Origin: Stappia indica | GTDB lineage: Bacteria; Pseudomonadota; Alphaproteobacteria; Rhizobiales; Stappiaceae | Length of the DNA: 64,000 nt | Direction: 5' to 3' | Assembly (NCBI RefSeq): GCF_001696535.1 | Contig: NZ_MBQE01000001.1 | Span: 806,001-870,000, forward strand | Shown: one piece after another, positions 1 through 8,925 of the stretch | Position numbering within the stretch: position 1 is the stretch's first letter | Layout of the letters: every line of letters begins with the position of its first letter | Program-made: the position numbers and the translations under genes | The notes under the pieces: generated by a model | The model's input: only the letters and a program-made list of their open reading frames with translations | Databases searched by the model: none | What the model was told of the DNA's origin: nothing

Positions 1-1006
1 CGGCAAGCGTCACCCCGCTGTGACAGGTCACGAGATAGGCGCCGGGCATCTCCCGGCTTTGCTGGTAGATCGGCAGCCCGTCGGGCGACAGCACCCGCAG
101 CGCACCCCAGGAGCGCACGAGCTGGGCCTTGGCCAACATCGGATAGGCGGCGATGGCCTGCGCGGCGAGGCCCGCCATGCCCTCCACCGTCACGGTGTCG
201 TTGTGGCCGACCTCTTCGTTGGTCGCGCCGATCTGAACGCCGCCCTCGTCGACCTGACGGGTGATCAACGACGGGCGCTTGAAGACCTTCGGCAGTTTCT
301 CGGTGATCAGCACCTGGCCGCGCTGCGGGCGGATCGGCGCGCGAAAGCCCATCTTCGGCCCCAGCACCGCCGAGCCGAGGCCGGCGGAAAGCACCGTGCG
401 CGCCGCCTCCACGATGGTGCCGTCGGTGCATTCGATGCGGAACACGTCGTTGCGGGTGACGGACCGGACGGTCTTGCCGTTGAGCACCCGCCCGCCCCGG
501 CGCCGGACATCGGCGGCCAGCGCGCGAAGCAGCTTGAGCGGGTTGGCGTGGCCGTCCTGTTGATGCAGGATCGCGCCGACGACCTTCGGCCCGATTGCCG
601 GCTCCTCCATCCGCAGCTCGTTGTGGCCAAGCACCTCGTAAGGATAATTGCCGCCGAGCTTCGCCTTCAGCACCTCGTAGCGCGCGACGGTCTCGGCCAG
701 CGTCTCCTCGGAGAAATGAAAGTCGTAACCGCCATTCTGCTGAAGCGCGGGATCTTCGCCCGTGCCCTCGCGCAGCTCGTCGGCAAAGCCACGCCAGGCG
801 GCGGCCGAGCCCTGCGACCAGCTGGCATAGCGCGGCTGGTTCATGCCCTTCGACTGCACCCAGACGAGGCCGAAATTGCCGCGGCTGGCGCGAAAGCTGC
901 CGTCGTCGCCGTCGATCACGGTGACCGAGCGCCCGCGCCCCAGCAGGCCCCAGGCAACGGAAAGGCCCACGACGCCCCCACCGATGATGGCGTAGTCAGA
1001 ATCCAT
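1..1006 (-). CDS. FAD-dependent oxidoreductase, DadA/glycine-oxidase type (3' end beyond window)
   Basis: The minus-strand frame opens with an ATG at 1006 and runs off the left edge, so about 335 residues are visible. The N-terminus carries a Rossmann dinucleotide-binding motif (DYAIIGGGVVGLSVAWGL) ending in an acidic ID pair, typical of D-amino-acid-dehydrogenase-like flavoproteins (DAO family). Such enzymes oxidise amines or amino acids. It follows the TRAP solute-binding gene with a 68-bp gap containing a terminator-like hairpin, so it may oxidise the imported compound. That link and the substrate are inferences. A long open frame on the opposite strand is a shadow of this gene. Confidence 0.85.
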   Translation of the reverse strand, partial: MDSDYAIIGGGVVGLSVAWGLLGRGRSVTVIDGDDGSFRASRGNFGLVWVQSKGMNQPRYASWSQGSAAAWRGFADELREGTGEDPALQQNGGYDFHFSEETLAETVARYEVLKAKLGGNYPYEVLGHNELRMEEPAIGPKVVGAILHQQDGHANPLKLLRALAADVRRRGGRVLNGKTVRSVTRNDVFRIECTDGTIVEAARTVLSAGLGSAVLGPKMGFRAPIRPQRGQVLITEKLPKVFKRPSLITRQVDEGGVQIGATNEEVGHNDTVTVEGMAGLAAQAIAAYPMLAKAQLVRSWGALRVLSPDGLPIYQQSREMPGAYLVTCHSGVTLA

Positions 1007-1025
1007 GACGATGTCCGATCAGGTT

Positions 1026-1059
1026 GAAAAGAATGCCGGGCAGCGCGGCGCCGCCCGGC
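1026..1059 (-). terminator. Hairpin with T-rich tail after dctP
   Basis: An inverted repeat at 1035-1059 has GCCGGGC/GCCCGGC outer arms, one mismatch, three further pairs and a 3-nt loop. In the minus-strand transcript it is followed by ATTCTTTTC. This fits an intrinsic terminator or attenuator between the TRAP genes and the FAD oxidoreductase, which could reduce expression of the latter relative to dctP. Confidence 0.5.
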
Positions 1060-1074
1060 AGGCAAGAGGCAGGG

Positions 1075-2064
1075 TCAGTTGCGGGCGCTGTCGAGAACGG
1101 AACGCGCCCAGTCCTCGCCGATGTCCTTCAGCACCTCGGGCCACACCGCCTCGCGCACCGTCTCGGCCATCGCCGACAACTGCTCGTCGGAGAGCGTGAC
1201 GACCGTGGTGCCGAGCTCGTCGGCCAGCCGCTTCTCGTTCTTCGCCTGGTCCTGCTCGGCAACGGTCCAACGCAGGGTCTCGAACTCGGTCGCGACACGC
1301 TGCATGGCCGCCTGGACGTCGGGGTTCAGGCCCTCGAACACCTCGGTCGAGATGATCATGAACCAGACCTCGAAATGGGTATTGGCAGGGATGTAGGTCT
1401 TGGTCACATCGCGGAACGAAGAGTAGTAGCCCTCCGCGCCCGACCCGATCACCCCGTCGACCACGCCGGTCTGGATCGCCGTGAAAGCTTCCGAGAACGG
1501 GATCGGCGAGGGAATGTAACCGAGCGCCTCGCCGGTGAGCTGGAAGCTCTTGATGCCCGGAACGCGCACCTTGATGCCCTTGGGCTCGGTCGTGCCGGGG
1601 GTGACCGCGTCGCGGTTGAGCGCGATGCCGCCGAAATAGACCGGATAGGCCGCGAGCATGGTGATCTCCTGCTCGGCGAAGAGTTCGGCCATGGTGGCGT
1701 ACATCGCCCCGCCCCGTCCGTAGACCTTGCGCGCTTCCTCCCAGTTGGAGGCGAGGAACGGCAGGGAAGCGATCTGCATCCGGCGGTCGGCCGCGGTCGC
1801 CGCCGGCTGGACCGACATGTCGATGGCCCCGACCGACACCCGCTCCTGCACGGTGGTGTAGTCGCCGAGTGCCGAGGCGGCGAAGATCTGGATGTTGACC
1901 TCGCCGGCGCTCGCCTCGCGGATCGCGTCGGCAAAGACCTTCAGCTCGGTGTCGATGGTCGTGCCCTGTGGGCGGACATGGCTCAGCTTCAGGTCGGCGG
2001 CCTGGGCAAGGCCGGCGGTGGCCAGCAATACGGCGGCGGCGGTGATATGCAGGACGTGTTTCAT
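1075..2064 (-). CDS. dctP: TRAP transporter solute-binding protein (DctP family)
   Basis: A protein of 329 residues with a Sec signal peptide (residues 1-23, cleavage after AQA) followed by the DctP/TAXI-type periplasmic fold. The segment around GIKVRVPGIKSFQLTGEALG holds the conserved arginine (in KVRV) that clamps a substrate carboxylate in DctP proteins, followed by SEAFTAIQTGVVDG, also typical of the family. It delivers a carboxylated ligand to DctQM. The ATG at 2064 follows a GAGGTACC-type ribosome binding site. It lies 56 bp downstream of dctM, so the order is dctQ-dctM-dctP. The ligand cannot be read from sequence. Confidence 0.93.
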   Translation of the reverse strand: MKHVLHITAAAVLLATAGLAQAADLKLSHVRPQGTTIDTELKVFADAIREASAGEVNIQIFAASALGDYTTVQERVSVGAIDMSVQPAATAADRRMQIASLPFLASNWEEARKVYGRGGAMYATMAELFAEQEITMLAAYPVYFGGIALNRDAVTPGTTEPKGIKVRVPGIKSFQLTGEALGYIPSPIPFSEAFTAIQTGVVDGVIGSGAEGYYSSFRDVTKTYIPANTHFEVWFMIISTEVFEGLNPDVQAAMQRVATEFETLRWTVAEQDQAKNEKRLADELGTTVVTLSDEQLSAMAETVREAVWPEVLKDIGEDWARSVLDSARN

Positions 2065-2120
2065 GGTACCTCCTCTTTGGGTTTCTAAAGGGTCTGGAGT
2101 TTTCTTGTTGTTGTCGGGGG

Positions 2121-3419
2121 TCAGTAGCCGAAGAGCCTCGGCAGGTAGAGCGACAGGTCCGGCCAGAACGACACGAGGAAGACGACCGGCAGGTATCCGG
2201 TGACGATCAGCATCATCGCCGGCGGGATCACCTTGGTGACCTTCACCTTGCCGATGCGCGCACCGAGATAGAGGATCGAGGCATAGGGCGGCGTGACACC
2301 GCCCATGGCCGTGTTCACGCCCATGATCGCGGCGAACTGCACCGGCGAGACGTCCATCGCCTGCATCAACGGCATCAGCAGCGGCGCGACGAGCAGGATC
2401 GCCGTCGTGTCGTTGACCACCATGCCGATCAGGAAGAGCAGCAGGTTGATCATGATCAGCAGCAGGATCTTGTTCTCGGTGATGCCGAAGATCGCCTGGA
2501 CGAGCTGCTGCGGAATGCCCTCGTAGACGAACATCTGGCCGACGATCATCGAGAACAGGATCATCAGCATGATCGCGCCGACGGCGGTGGCCGCTTCCTT
2601 GCCGGCGAACAGGAAGTTCTCCAGCTTCAGGCCCTTGTAGACGAGGAAGCCGACCGGCACGGCGTAGATCACCGCCAGCGCCGCCGCCTCCGTCGGCGTG
2701 ACGATGCCGCCATAGATGCCGCCGAGAATGATCACCGGCATCAGCATCGCCGGGAAGGCATGAACGCCGCGCCGCGCCACCTCGCCGGCAAGCTCCCCGA
2801 GCGCCGGCTTCTCGTCCAGCACCAGGTTGAACTTGCGCGACATCCACAGGTTCACGACCGAGAAGTTGAACATGATCAGAAGGCCAGGCCCGAGCGTCGC
2901 CAGAAAGCAGGCGAGGATCGAGGTCTCGGTCACCCAGCCGAACAGGATCATGCTGAGGGATGGCGGGATCAACAGGCCGAGGATCGAGGAATTGGCGATC
3001 AGCGCCGTTGCGTATTCGCGCGGGTAGCCGCGCTTTTCCATCTCCGGGATCAGGAGCGGGCCGATGGCCGAGATGCCGGTGAGGCCTGAGCCGGAGATCG
3101 CGCCGATCACGGCGCAGCTCACCGCCGCGACGATGCCGAGGCCGCCGCGCACATGGCCGACGAAGGCGTTGACGAAGCGCAGCAACGAGGCGGCGATACC
3201 GCTTTCCGACATCACCGCGCCGGCAAGCACGAAGAGCGGAATGGCGAGCAGCACCGGATTTCCCAGCTGCTGGAAGCCCCACAGCACCATGCCCTTCATG
3301 GTGACGTCGCCGAGATAGTACATCACCATCAGCGCGGCGCCGAAGCACCAGGGCAGCGGAACGCCGAAGGACAGCGTGACGACGAGAGCCGCAATGGCGA
3401 TCAGGGCGATCTCGATCAT
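2121..3419 (-). CDS. dctM: TRAP transporter large permease (DctM family)
   Basis: A protein of 432 residues, almost wholly hydrophobic with about 12 membrane segments, the length expected of DctM. Family motifs are visible, including the glycine-rich SCAVIGAISGSGLTGISAIG region near residues 90-110 and GGVTPPYASILYLGARIGKV near the C-terminus. DctM is the sodium-coupled translocating subunit. Its ATG overlaps the dctQ stop codon by four bases (ATGA), so the two are translationally coupled. Confidence 0.95.
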   Translation of the reverse strand: MIEIALIAIAALVVTLSFGVPLPWCFGAALMVMYYLGDVTMKGMVLWGFQQLGNPVLLAIPLFVLAGAVMSESGIAASLLRFVNAFVGHVRGGLGIVAAVSCAVIGAISGSGLTGISAIGPLLIPEMEKRGYPREYATALIANSSILGLLIPPSLSMILFGWVTETSILACFLATLGPGLLIMFNFSVVNLWMSRKFNLVLDEKPALGELAGEVARRGVHAFPAMLMPVIILGGIYGGIVTPTEAAALAVIYAVPVGFLVYKGLKLENFLFAGKEAATAVGAIMLMILFSMIVGQMFVYEGIPQQLVQAIFGITENKILLLIMINLLLFLIGMVVNDTTAILLVAPLLMPLMQAMDVSPVQFAAIMGVNTAMGGVTPPYASILYLGARIGKVKVTKVIPPAMMLIVTGYLPVVFLVSFWPDLSLYLPRLFGY

Positions 3420-3904
3420 CGTGCCGCCTCCCCTGCCAGGGCGCGGACATGGCCGACCATGTGGATCACCGTGTAGAGCATCATCAGCGCCAGGCCGATG
3501 ACCAGCGCGACGTCCGAATAGAAGGTGGGGATGTAGAGGGTCGGGCTCTCCTTCCACACGCGCCAGGCGTAGCGGGTGAAGTCCCAGGCCCAGTAAAGCA
3601 GCCAGCAGCCGATGATCAGGCTGAGGATTTCGCCGATGATGGCAAGGATCGCGTGCTGGCGCTTCGTCTTGAGAAAGATCTCGAGAACGTTGGCCCGGAT
3701 ATGGCTGTTCTCCCGCGAGGCGTTGACCGCGCCGAGAATGTAGAGCCAGAGCGTCGGATACATCATCGTCTCCTCGAGCCCCATCACCGGAACCTGGAAG
3801 ACGTAACGCGTGAGCGCCTGAGCAAACTGACCGAGCGCCACGATGCATATCAGCGTGGTCAGCAGGTATTTTGCGAACCGGTCCAAAACATCCCTCCCTC
3901 TCAT
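3416..3904 (-). CDS. dctQ: TRAP transporter small permease (DctQ family)
   Basis: About 160 residues with four membrane helices and the DctQ signature region (FQVPVMGLEETMMYPTLW, about residues 37-55). It is the small subunit that partners DctM. Start choice is uncertain. The ATG at 3904 lacks a good Shine-Dalgarno, whereas GAGGGAGGGA at 3891-3900, inside that reading frame, sits ideally for an in-frame TTG at 3886. Initiation may therefore be at 3886, removing six residues. It is the promoter-proximal gene of the TRAP operon and faces a LysR gene. Confidence 0.9.
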   Translation of the reverse strand: MRGRDVLDRFAKYLLTTLICIVALGQFAQALTRYVFQVPVMGLEETMMYPTLWLYILGAVNASRENSHIRANVLEIFLKTKRQHAILAIIGEILSLIIGCWLLYWAWDFTRYAWRVWKESPTLYIPTFYSDVALVIGLALMMLYTVIHMVGHVRALAGEAAR

Positions 3905-3954
3905 GGGGCTCTCGCGAACCCCACAGCAACCTCCATTGCAGTTGCCATTGTCGG

Positions 3955-3973
3955 ATTTGCTATGGCATAAAAT
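3955..3973. promoter_or_regulatory. LysR-type T-N11-A operator in the TRAP/lysR divergent promoter
   Basis: The sequence ATTT-N11-AAAT (arms 3955-3958 and 3970-3973) is a perfect dyad with the canonical T-N11-A LysR geometry. The odd palindrome TATGGCATA (3961-3969) lies inside it. It sits in a markedly AT-rich stretch between dctQ and the LysR gene, 49 bp from the LysR ATG. It is probably bound by the adjacent LysR protein for divergent control and autoregulation. Confidence 0.55.
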
Positions 3974-4021
3974 CAAATTAGAATTACTGCTATATCGATA
4001 AAGTTGATCTATGGGTTGGGC

Positions 4022-4942
4022 ATGAACCTGTCGTTCCGACAGTTGCAGACATTCGTGGAGGTGATGCGCACGGGCTCGGTGTCCGAGGCGGGTCGCTCGC
4101 TCGGCCGGACCCAGCCGGCGGTAAGCGCGATGATCTCCGGACTGGAGCGGGAAATCGGCTTCCCCCTGTTCGAGCGCGAGCGCGGGCGCCTGGTCCCGCG
4201 CCCGGAAGCCCACTACTTTCTGGAGGAAGCGGAATTCGTGCTGGAGCGGCTGTCGCACTCCGCGCGCACGCTGCAGGAAATCGGCAATCTGGAGAAAGGC
4301 AAGGTCCGGATCGCCTGCAATCCGGCGGCCTCCGGCTTCTTCATGCCCAAGGTGGTGGCCGGCTTCCTGCGCGACCGGCCGCAGGTCGAGGTCTCGCTGA
4401 TGATGCAATCCTCGGTGGTCATCACCGACTGGATCGCCTCGCAGCAATACGATATCGGCCTTGCCGAGACGTCCGAACCGCGCCGCACGATCCGCGCGCA
4501 GGACTTCGCCTTTCCCGGCCTTTGCGCAATGCCGGCGGACGATCCGCTCACAGGCCGCACCGTGATTACTCCGGCCGACCTCGACGGCCGGCCGCTCGCC
4601 ATGCTGTACGACGAGCACATCACCGCGGTGCAGACCCGCCGCGCCTTTCGCGATGCGGGCGCAAGGCTCAACCGCCGCTTCGAGCTGCGCACCTTCCTGC
4701 CGGCGCTGCAACTCGTCTCCGAAGGCCTGTGCTGCACCATCTGCGACAGCTTCACCGCGATCAGCCACGAGGAAACGTTCGGAAAGTCGAGCCGCATCGC
4801 CTTCCGCCCGTTCGAGCCGGAACTGCATCTCGACCTGTCGCTGATGACGCCGGCCAACCGTCCGCTCTCCATGCTGGTGCAGGACTTCGCCGCGGATCTG
4901 GCCGGCCACCTGGCCGAGCTCGCCGCAAGGCGGGACTGGTAG
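4022..4942 (+). CDS. LysR-family transcriptional regulator of the TRAP operon
   Basis: A 306-residue LysR regulator. The N-terminal winged helix-turn-helix (FRQLQTFVEVMRTGSVSEAG, then TQPAVSAMISGLEREIG) occupies residues 1-60, and a LysR substrate-binding domain fills about 90-290. The ATG at 4022 is preferred to an in-frame TTG at 4004 because it begins the standard LysR N-terminus. It is transcribed away from the TRAP operon across a 117-bp AT-rich spacer carrying a T-N11-A dyad, the arrangement of a local regulator that senses the transported compound. The ligand is unknown. Confidence 0.9.
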   Translation: MNLSFRQLQTFVEVMRTGSVSEAGRSLGRTQPAVSAMISGLEREIGFPLFERERGRLVPRPEAHYFLEEAEFVLERLSHSARTLQEIGNLEKGKVRIACNPAASGFFMPKVVAGFLRDRPQVEVSLMMQSSVVITDWIASQQYDIGLAETSEPRRTIRAQDFAFPGLCAMPADDPLTGRTVITPADLDGRPLAMLYDEHITAVQTRRAFRDAGARLNRRFELRTFLPALQLVSEGLCCTICDSFTAISHEETFGKSSRIAFRPFEPELHLDLSLMTPANRPLSMLVQDFAADLAGHLAELAARRDW

Positions 4943-4972
4943 CCCAGCCGGGACACGCCGGGCACGGCAGCG

Positions 4973-5572
4973 TCAATGGGCGCTGGCCCGGTCGATCACC
5001 GCGGAACGGCGCAGCAGCTGCCGCAGGCGCTTGCGGTCGCGCCACGACCGCAGCTGCCGCGCCTCCAGCGAGGTGGATCTCAGGCGGTCGCCGCGCAGCA
5101 GAAACTCGCGCTCTGCCCCGACAAGACGGTCGCCGCCCGAATAGGTCGCAATCGCGGTCAGCGTGAAACGGATGTCGCCGCTCTGCTCGCATTCGGCGCG
5201 CAGGAGCAGATCGCGGAAGGTGCCGAGCAGGATCATCTCGCTGCTCCCCAGCGGCCCCTGCATGGCGCCGCTGCGAACATCCGAGCGCGTCGCATCCATC
5301 TGCAGGTCGCTCAGCGAACGCACGTTCGTCCCGTCCTCCCCGACGACCGAGATCGCCACCGCCTCCACATAGACCGGTTCGCGGCTGAGATTGGCGAGAA
5401 TGCACTCCGCCGCCAGTTGCGGGCCGCCCGCGATGGAGATGAGGATGCTGGCGCGCTGGGTGTTGCGAAACCCCAGATAGAGCAGCTGGAAATAGAGCAG
5501 CCAGACCACCAGCATCATGCAACTGGCAAGGGCGCTGACCGCGCCGTGGTTTTCGCTGAGCCAGGACCACAT
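4973..5572 (-). CDS. Hypothetical protein with one N-terminal membrane segment
   Basis: A 199-residue protein, not recognised. Residues about 10-33 (VSALASCMMLVVWLLYFQLL) form one membrane helix. The rest is a soluble region with alternating hydrophobic residues typical of beta strands (ECILANLSREPVYVEAVAIS), ending in an Arg-rich tail. The layout suggests a membrane-anchored beta domain. It is convergent with the LysR gene (stop codons 30 bp apart) and divergent from the next gene. Codon pattern and compactness support a real gene. Confidence 0.65.
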   Translation of the reverse strand: MWSWLSENHGAVSALASCMMLVVWLLYFQLLYLGFRNTQRASILISIAGGPQLAAECILANLSREPVYVEAVAISVVGEDGTNVRSLSDLQMDATRSDVRSGAMQGPLGSSEMILLGTFRDLLLRAECEQSGDIRFTLTAIATYSGGDRLVGAEREFLLRGDRLRSTSLEARQLRSWRDRKRLRQLLRRSAVIDRASAH

Positions 5573-5759
5573 CGCTCATACCTTCCGGTCGGTGTCGCAT
5601 CGTCCGGCCTCTAACGACCTTTCCCAGGCTTTGATCCACGATCCCGCGAAACAAACCGGCCACGCGCAGCGCATGTCAGGGATCAATCGCGGCGCTGGCG
5701 CGTTGGTGTCGTGCCGGCCCGCGACAGCAGCGGCGGCGAGCGATCCTGAGGAGAGACGA

Positions 5760-6269
5760 ATGGCCTATCTGAGAACGGCGCTATTTTCCGGCACCGGAGC
5801 GGCGCTTGCCGCCATGACCGCGATCACCGTGCTGTCGCGGATCGAGGGCAAGGGCGCTGCCCGGCCCGTCAACGCGACGAGCCATGTGCTTTGGGGTCCG
5901 AAGGAGGCGACGCGGGACGAGATCGACCTTGCCCATACCGGGGCTGGCCTTGGCATCAATGTCGGCTCCGCCTTCTTCTGGGGCGCAATCTTCGCGCTGG
6001 CCGCCCCGCGCCCGGCGAGCACCCCGCGCCGCAGCCTGATCGCGCGCGCATTCGGAACGACGTTGCTGGCTGCGGTGGTCGACTATGCCGTCATGCCCAA
6101 ACGCCTGCGGCCGGGCTGGGAGCTAGTGCTGCAGGCGCGCTCGGTGGCAGCCGCACTGGCGGCGATGGGCACGGGCCTTGCCGCCGGCGGACTGGTCGCG
6201 CGCGAGATGGACGCCCCGCAGAAGCTCGTTTCCACGCTCGCCTTCGATCCGGTGAAATCGTCGGACTGA
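5760..6269 (+). CDS. Hypothetical membrane protein
   Basis: A 169-residue protein of unrecognised family. Hydrophobic segments lie near residues 5-25, 60-82, 96-112 and 128-150, so about four membrane helices are likely. The central loop contains PVNATSHVLWGPKEATRDE followed by a histidine (DLAHTGAGLGINVGS). GAGGAG at 5748-5753 lies 6 bp before the ATG at 5760, which fixes the start. It stands alone between a divergent gene and a convergent one. Confidence 0.7.
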   Translation: MAYLRTALFSGTGAALAAMTAITVLSRIEGKGAARPVNATSHVLWGPKEATRDEIDLAHTGAGLGINVGSAFFWGAIFALAAPRPASTPRRSLIARAFGTTLLAAVVDYAVMPKRLRPGWELVLQARSVAAALAAMGTGLAAGGLVAREMDAPQKLVSTLAFDPVKSSD

Positions 6270-6289
6270 CCGGACCCCAGCGGCCCGGC

Positions 6290-6637
6290 TCACCAGATGA
6301 TGGCGGCGACCACCAGCAGTGCCACCACGGCCGCTGCGATCATCGCGACCGTGACCATCCGAACCGACGACTTCGGCTTCTGCCGGTCGAAGGGGCGCAT
6401 CGCCGAGGCGTTGGACGAGGCATAGGCGTAAGGCGGTGTGGTATCGGTGCTTGCCGCCTCCGCCGTTTGCCTGGCATCGCCGCTCGGCGGCGGCGGCTGC
6501 GTCCCCGCAGCCTCGGCGTCGGTCTCCATCGGCGCTGCCGCGGGATCGAAGCCGGGCACCTTGTCGCCGGTCCGTCCCTTCTGGATGTCGCCCCGCACAT
6601 TGGCGGCGGTCTGGTGATCGTCGAACTGCCCGGTCAT
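6290..6637 (-). CDS. Small C-terminally anchored hypothetical protein
   Basis: A 115-residue protein with a hydrophilic, Pro/Ala/Thr-rich and probably disordered first 85 residues. A single C-terminal membrane helix follows (MVTVAMIAAAVVALLVVAAI, about residues 93-113), giving a tail-anchored topology. No family is recognised. A GGAAC-N16-GGTT element at 6691-6715, about 54 bp upstream, resembles an EcfG general-stress promoter and would suit a small envelope stress protein. That role is inference. Confidence 0.6.
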   Translation of the reverse strand: MTGQFDDHQTAANVRGDIQKGRTGDKVPGFDPAAAPMETDAEAAGTQPPPPSGDARQTAEAASTDTTPPYAYASSNASAMRPFDRQKPKSSVRMVTVAMIAAAVVALLVVAAIIW

Positions 6638-6690
6638 CGCTGTCTGGCTCCCGTTCGCGGGCGCGCCTCACACGGCCCGTCTGACGGACG

Positions 6691-6715
6691 AACCGAAGAC
6701 CTGTGCAATTGTTCC
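6691..6715 (-). promoter_or_regulatory. Candidate EcfG-type (general stress sigma) promoter
   Basis: Read on the minus strand, GGAAC (6715-6711) is separated by 16 bp from GGTT (6694-6691). The alphaproteobacterial EcfG consensus is GGAAC-N16-17-CGTT, so only one core base differs. It lies in the 5' region of the tail-anchored protein starting at 6637. Similar elements occur before 13137 and 14504. Confidence 0.35.
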
Positions 6716-6845
6716 GCCGCGCCTCGCAGGGCGCAGTCTGCATGTCGATCGCGGATGGGAGCGGAAAAATGTCCCCCGGCACATGGGGCCATCACGGCCG
6801 GGGGAAGCCATGGCCAGGGGGAGCCACGGCCGGGACAGCGGGCGG

Positions 6846-8372
6846 CTAGGCCCCCTCTCCCTTTTTGGCGGCGGCAGCGGCAAGGCGCGCCGGCCGGATC
6901 CGCAGGAACCAGACGAAGGCCGCCGTCATCACCAGCAGGACGACGCTCGCCGGGCTGCGCAGGAAGATCGTCGGATCGCCCTCCGAGACGATCAGCGACC
7001 GGCGCAGGAACTCCTCGAAATAAGGCCCGAGGATCACACCCATCAGCGCGGGAACGACCGGATAGCCGAAGCGGCGCAGGAAATAGGCGAGCACGCCGAT
7101 GGCCAGCGCCATCCACATCTGGAAGATCGAGAAGGACGAGGCGTAGACGCCGACCATCGAGATCAGGCCGATGAAGGCATAGAGGAAGCCGCGGTTGATC
7201 TGCGACAGGCGCAGGTAGACCGGGCCGAAGGCCAGCACCGACAGGAACACGAAGATCGAGGCGACGAAGAGCGCGGCGAACATCGGCGCGATCAGCGGGA
7301 AGTTCGCGCCCAGCAGCGCCGGTCCCGGCACCAGGCCGTGGATCAGCAGCACGCCGAAGATGATCGCGGTTACCGCATCGCCCGGAATGCCCATGGTCAG
7401 CAGCGGGATGACCGCGCCGCCGCACATGGCGTTGTTGGCGCTCTCCGAGGCCGCAAGCCCCTCGTAGGAACCCTTGCCGTACTGTTCGGGATGTTTGGAC
7501 CCGCGCTTGGCATCGGCATAGGCGATGAAGGAGGCCATCGACGCGCCGCCGCCCGGCAGCATGCCGATCACCACGCCGATGACGGAGCTTTTCACCGAGT
7601 TCCAGATGCCGATCTGGCGCAGCTGCTCCCGGCGGGGGATGAAGTCGCGGCGGCGCGGCCGCGCCACCTGGCCCGCCGCAACGCCCTGCACCAGCTTCGC
7701 CGGAATGCCGGACTGGGCGATCATCTCGCAGATGGCGAAGAGGCCGATCACCGCCGGCAGCAGGCCGACACCCTCGATCAGGTGATAGCTGTCGAAGTCG
7801 AAGCGGCCGACCGGCGCCATCGGGTCCATGCCGACGGTCGAGATCATCAGGCCGATGGCCATGGCGACCGCCGCCTTCAGCAGCGAGCCTTGCGAGACGA
7901 TGGTCACCGTGACGATGGCCAGAAGCACCAGCGAGAACTTGTCCGGGGTCTGGAACAGGAGCGCCAGACTGCTGACCGGCTGGGCCAGCGAGATCAGCAC
8001 CACGGTGCCGATCAGCCCGCCGATGGCGGAGGACAGCGCGCTGACGCCGAGCGCCTGGACGCCCTCGCCGCGCTTCATCAGGGCGTTGCCCTCGATCGTG
8101 GTGATCGCCCCGGATGGGGCGCCCGGGATGTTCAGCGTGATGCCGGTGATCGAGCCCGCATAGATGCCGGCCATGTAGATGCCCGCGACCATCACCAACG
8201 CATCGGCGACCTTCATCCCGAAGGTGAAGGGCAGCAGCAGGGCGATGGCGAGCGTGGCGGTGAGGCCCGGAATGGCGCCGAAGACGATGCCGAGCAGAAA
8301 ACCGCCGACGAGATACAGGAAGGTTACGGGGTCGGTGAGCGCGAGGAAACCGTCGGCAAGCTGTCCAAACAT
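6846..8372 (-). CDS. tctA: Tripartite tricarboxylate transporter large permease TctA
   Basis: A 508-residue polytopic protein of normal TctA length. The two family signatures are present: ITGITLNIPGAPSGAITTIE (about residues 95-115) and GGAVIPLLTMGIPGDAVTAI (about 315-335). It is the translocating subunit of a TTT importer, dependent on the periplasmic TctC protein and the small TctB subunit. Its ATG lies one base after the tctB stop codon. It is the last gene of the TPP-enzyme/tctCBA operon. Confidence 0.95.
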   Translation of the reverse strand: MFGQLADGFLALTDPVTFLYLVGGFLLGIVFGAIPGLTATLAIALLLPFTFGMKVADALVMVAGIYMAGIYAGSITGITLNIPGAPSGAITTIEGNALMKRGEGVQALGVSALSSAIGGLIGTVVLISLAQPVSSLALLFQTPDKFSLVLLAIVTVTIVSQGSLLKAAVAMAIGLMISTVGMDPMAPVGRFDFDSYHLIEGVGLLPAVIGLFAICEMIAQSGIPAKLVQGVAAGQVARPRRRDFIPRREQLRQIGIWNSVKSSVIGVVIGMLPGGGASMASFIAYADAKRGSKHPEQYGKGSYEGLAASESANNAMCGGAVIPLLTMGIPGDAVTAIIFGVLLIHGLVPGPALLGANFPLIAPMFAALFVASIFVFLSVLAFGPVYLRLSQINRGFLYAFIGLISMVGVYASSFSIFQMWMALAIGVLAYFLRRFGYPVVPALMGVILGPYFEEFLRRSLIVSEGDPTIFLRSPASVVLLVMTAAFVWFLRIRPARLAAAAAKKGEGA

Positions 8373-8373
8373 C

Positions 8374-8868
8374 TCACAACTCCCACATCGGCAGGTAGAG
8401 CCCGAACAGCTTCACGAAGAACAGCCAGCCGAACACCGTGATCGCGGCGGAGGTCAGGACGGCAAAGATCACCGACCGGCCCCAGCTTCCGCTTTGCTCG
8501 TAGTTGAAGAACAGGGAGATCGCGAAGGTGTAGAACGCGGCGGCGACGATGTAGCCGGCGTAGAAGAAGACGATCACGAACAGGCCGATCAGGGCGATGG
8601 CCGCCAGCGGGCCGACGATGCCGAGCCGCGGGATTGCGCTGAGGGCGCTTTCGACCTCCGGTGCCGGCTCGGGGCTGCGGAACTCGTTGATCAGGATCTT
8701 GAGCACCCCGAGATAGACGAGACCGCACAGCAGCATCGGCATGAAGGCCGGGCCCGGCTCGCCCGTCGCAAAGGGAAACGGCATTTCCAGCACCTGGCTG
8801 GCATAGACCGTGTTCAATCCGAGCAGGACAAATGCGAACAGCACCTGCCCCGTGACACGTCGCGTCAT
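8374..8868 (-). CDS. tctB: Tripartite tricarboxylate transporter small subunit TctB
   Basis: A 164-residue protein with four membrane helices, as in TctB (DUF1468). The early motif EMPFPFATGEPGPAFMPMLL corresponds to the conserved loop after helix 1 containing GPAFMP. Two ATGs compete. AGGAGG upstream is 8 bp from the ATG at 8868 but only about 2 bp from the one at 8874, so 8868 is chosen. It lies between tctC, from which it is separated by a strong hairpin, and tctA. Confidence 0.9.
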   Translation of the reverse strand: MTRRVTGQVLFAFVLLGLNTVYASQVLEMPFPFATGEPGPAFMPMLLCGLVYLGVLKILINEFRSPEPAPEVESALSAIPRLGIVGPLAAIALIGLFVIVFFYAGYIVAAAFYTFAISLFFNYEQSGSWGRSVIFAVLTSAAITVFGWLFFVKLFGLYLPMWEL

Positions 8869-8925
8869 TGGCATACCCTCCTGCACCGGCACGGCGCAGT
8901 CCCCAGGCGGATCAGGAACGCAAAT

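Noticed and set aside
20-1027. 335-codon plus-strand frame opposite the FAD oxidoreductase
   Set aside because: The minus strand shows a clear Rossmann motif and flavoprotein pattern; the plus frame is compositionally a shadow.
1075-3450. Apparent 791-codon single ORF covering dctM and dctP
   Set aside because: It is upstream out-of-frame sequence joined to dctP; dctM is encoded in another frame with its own start and stop.
3416-4909. 497-codon minus-strand frame extending dctQ through the LysR gene
   Set aside because: Only the last 162 codons match DctQ; the upstream part is antisense to a good LysR gene and crosses the divergent promoter.
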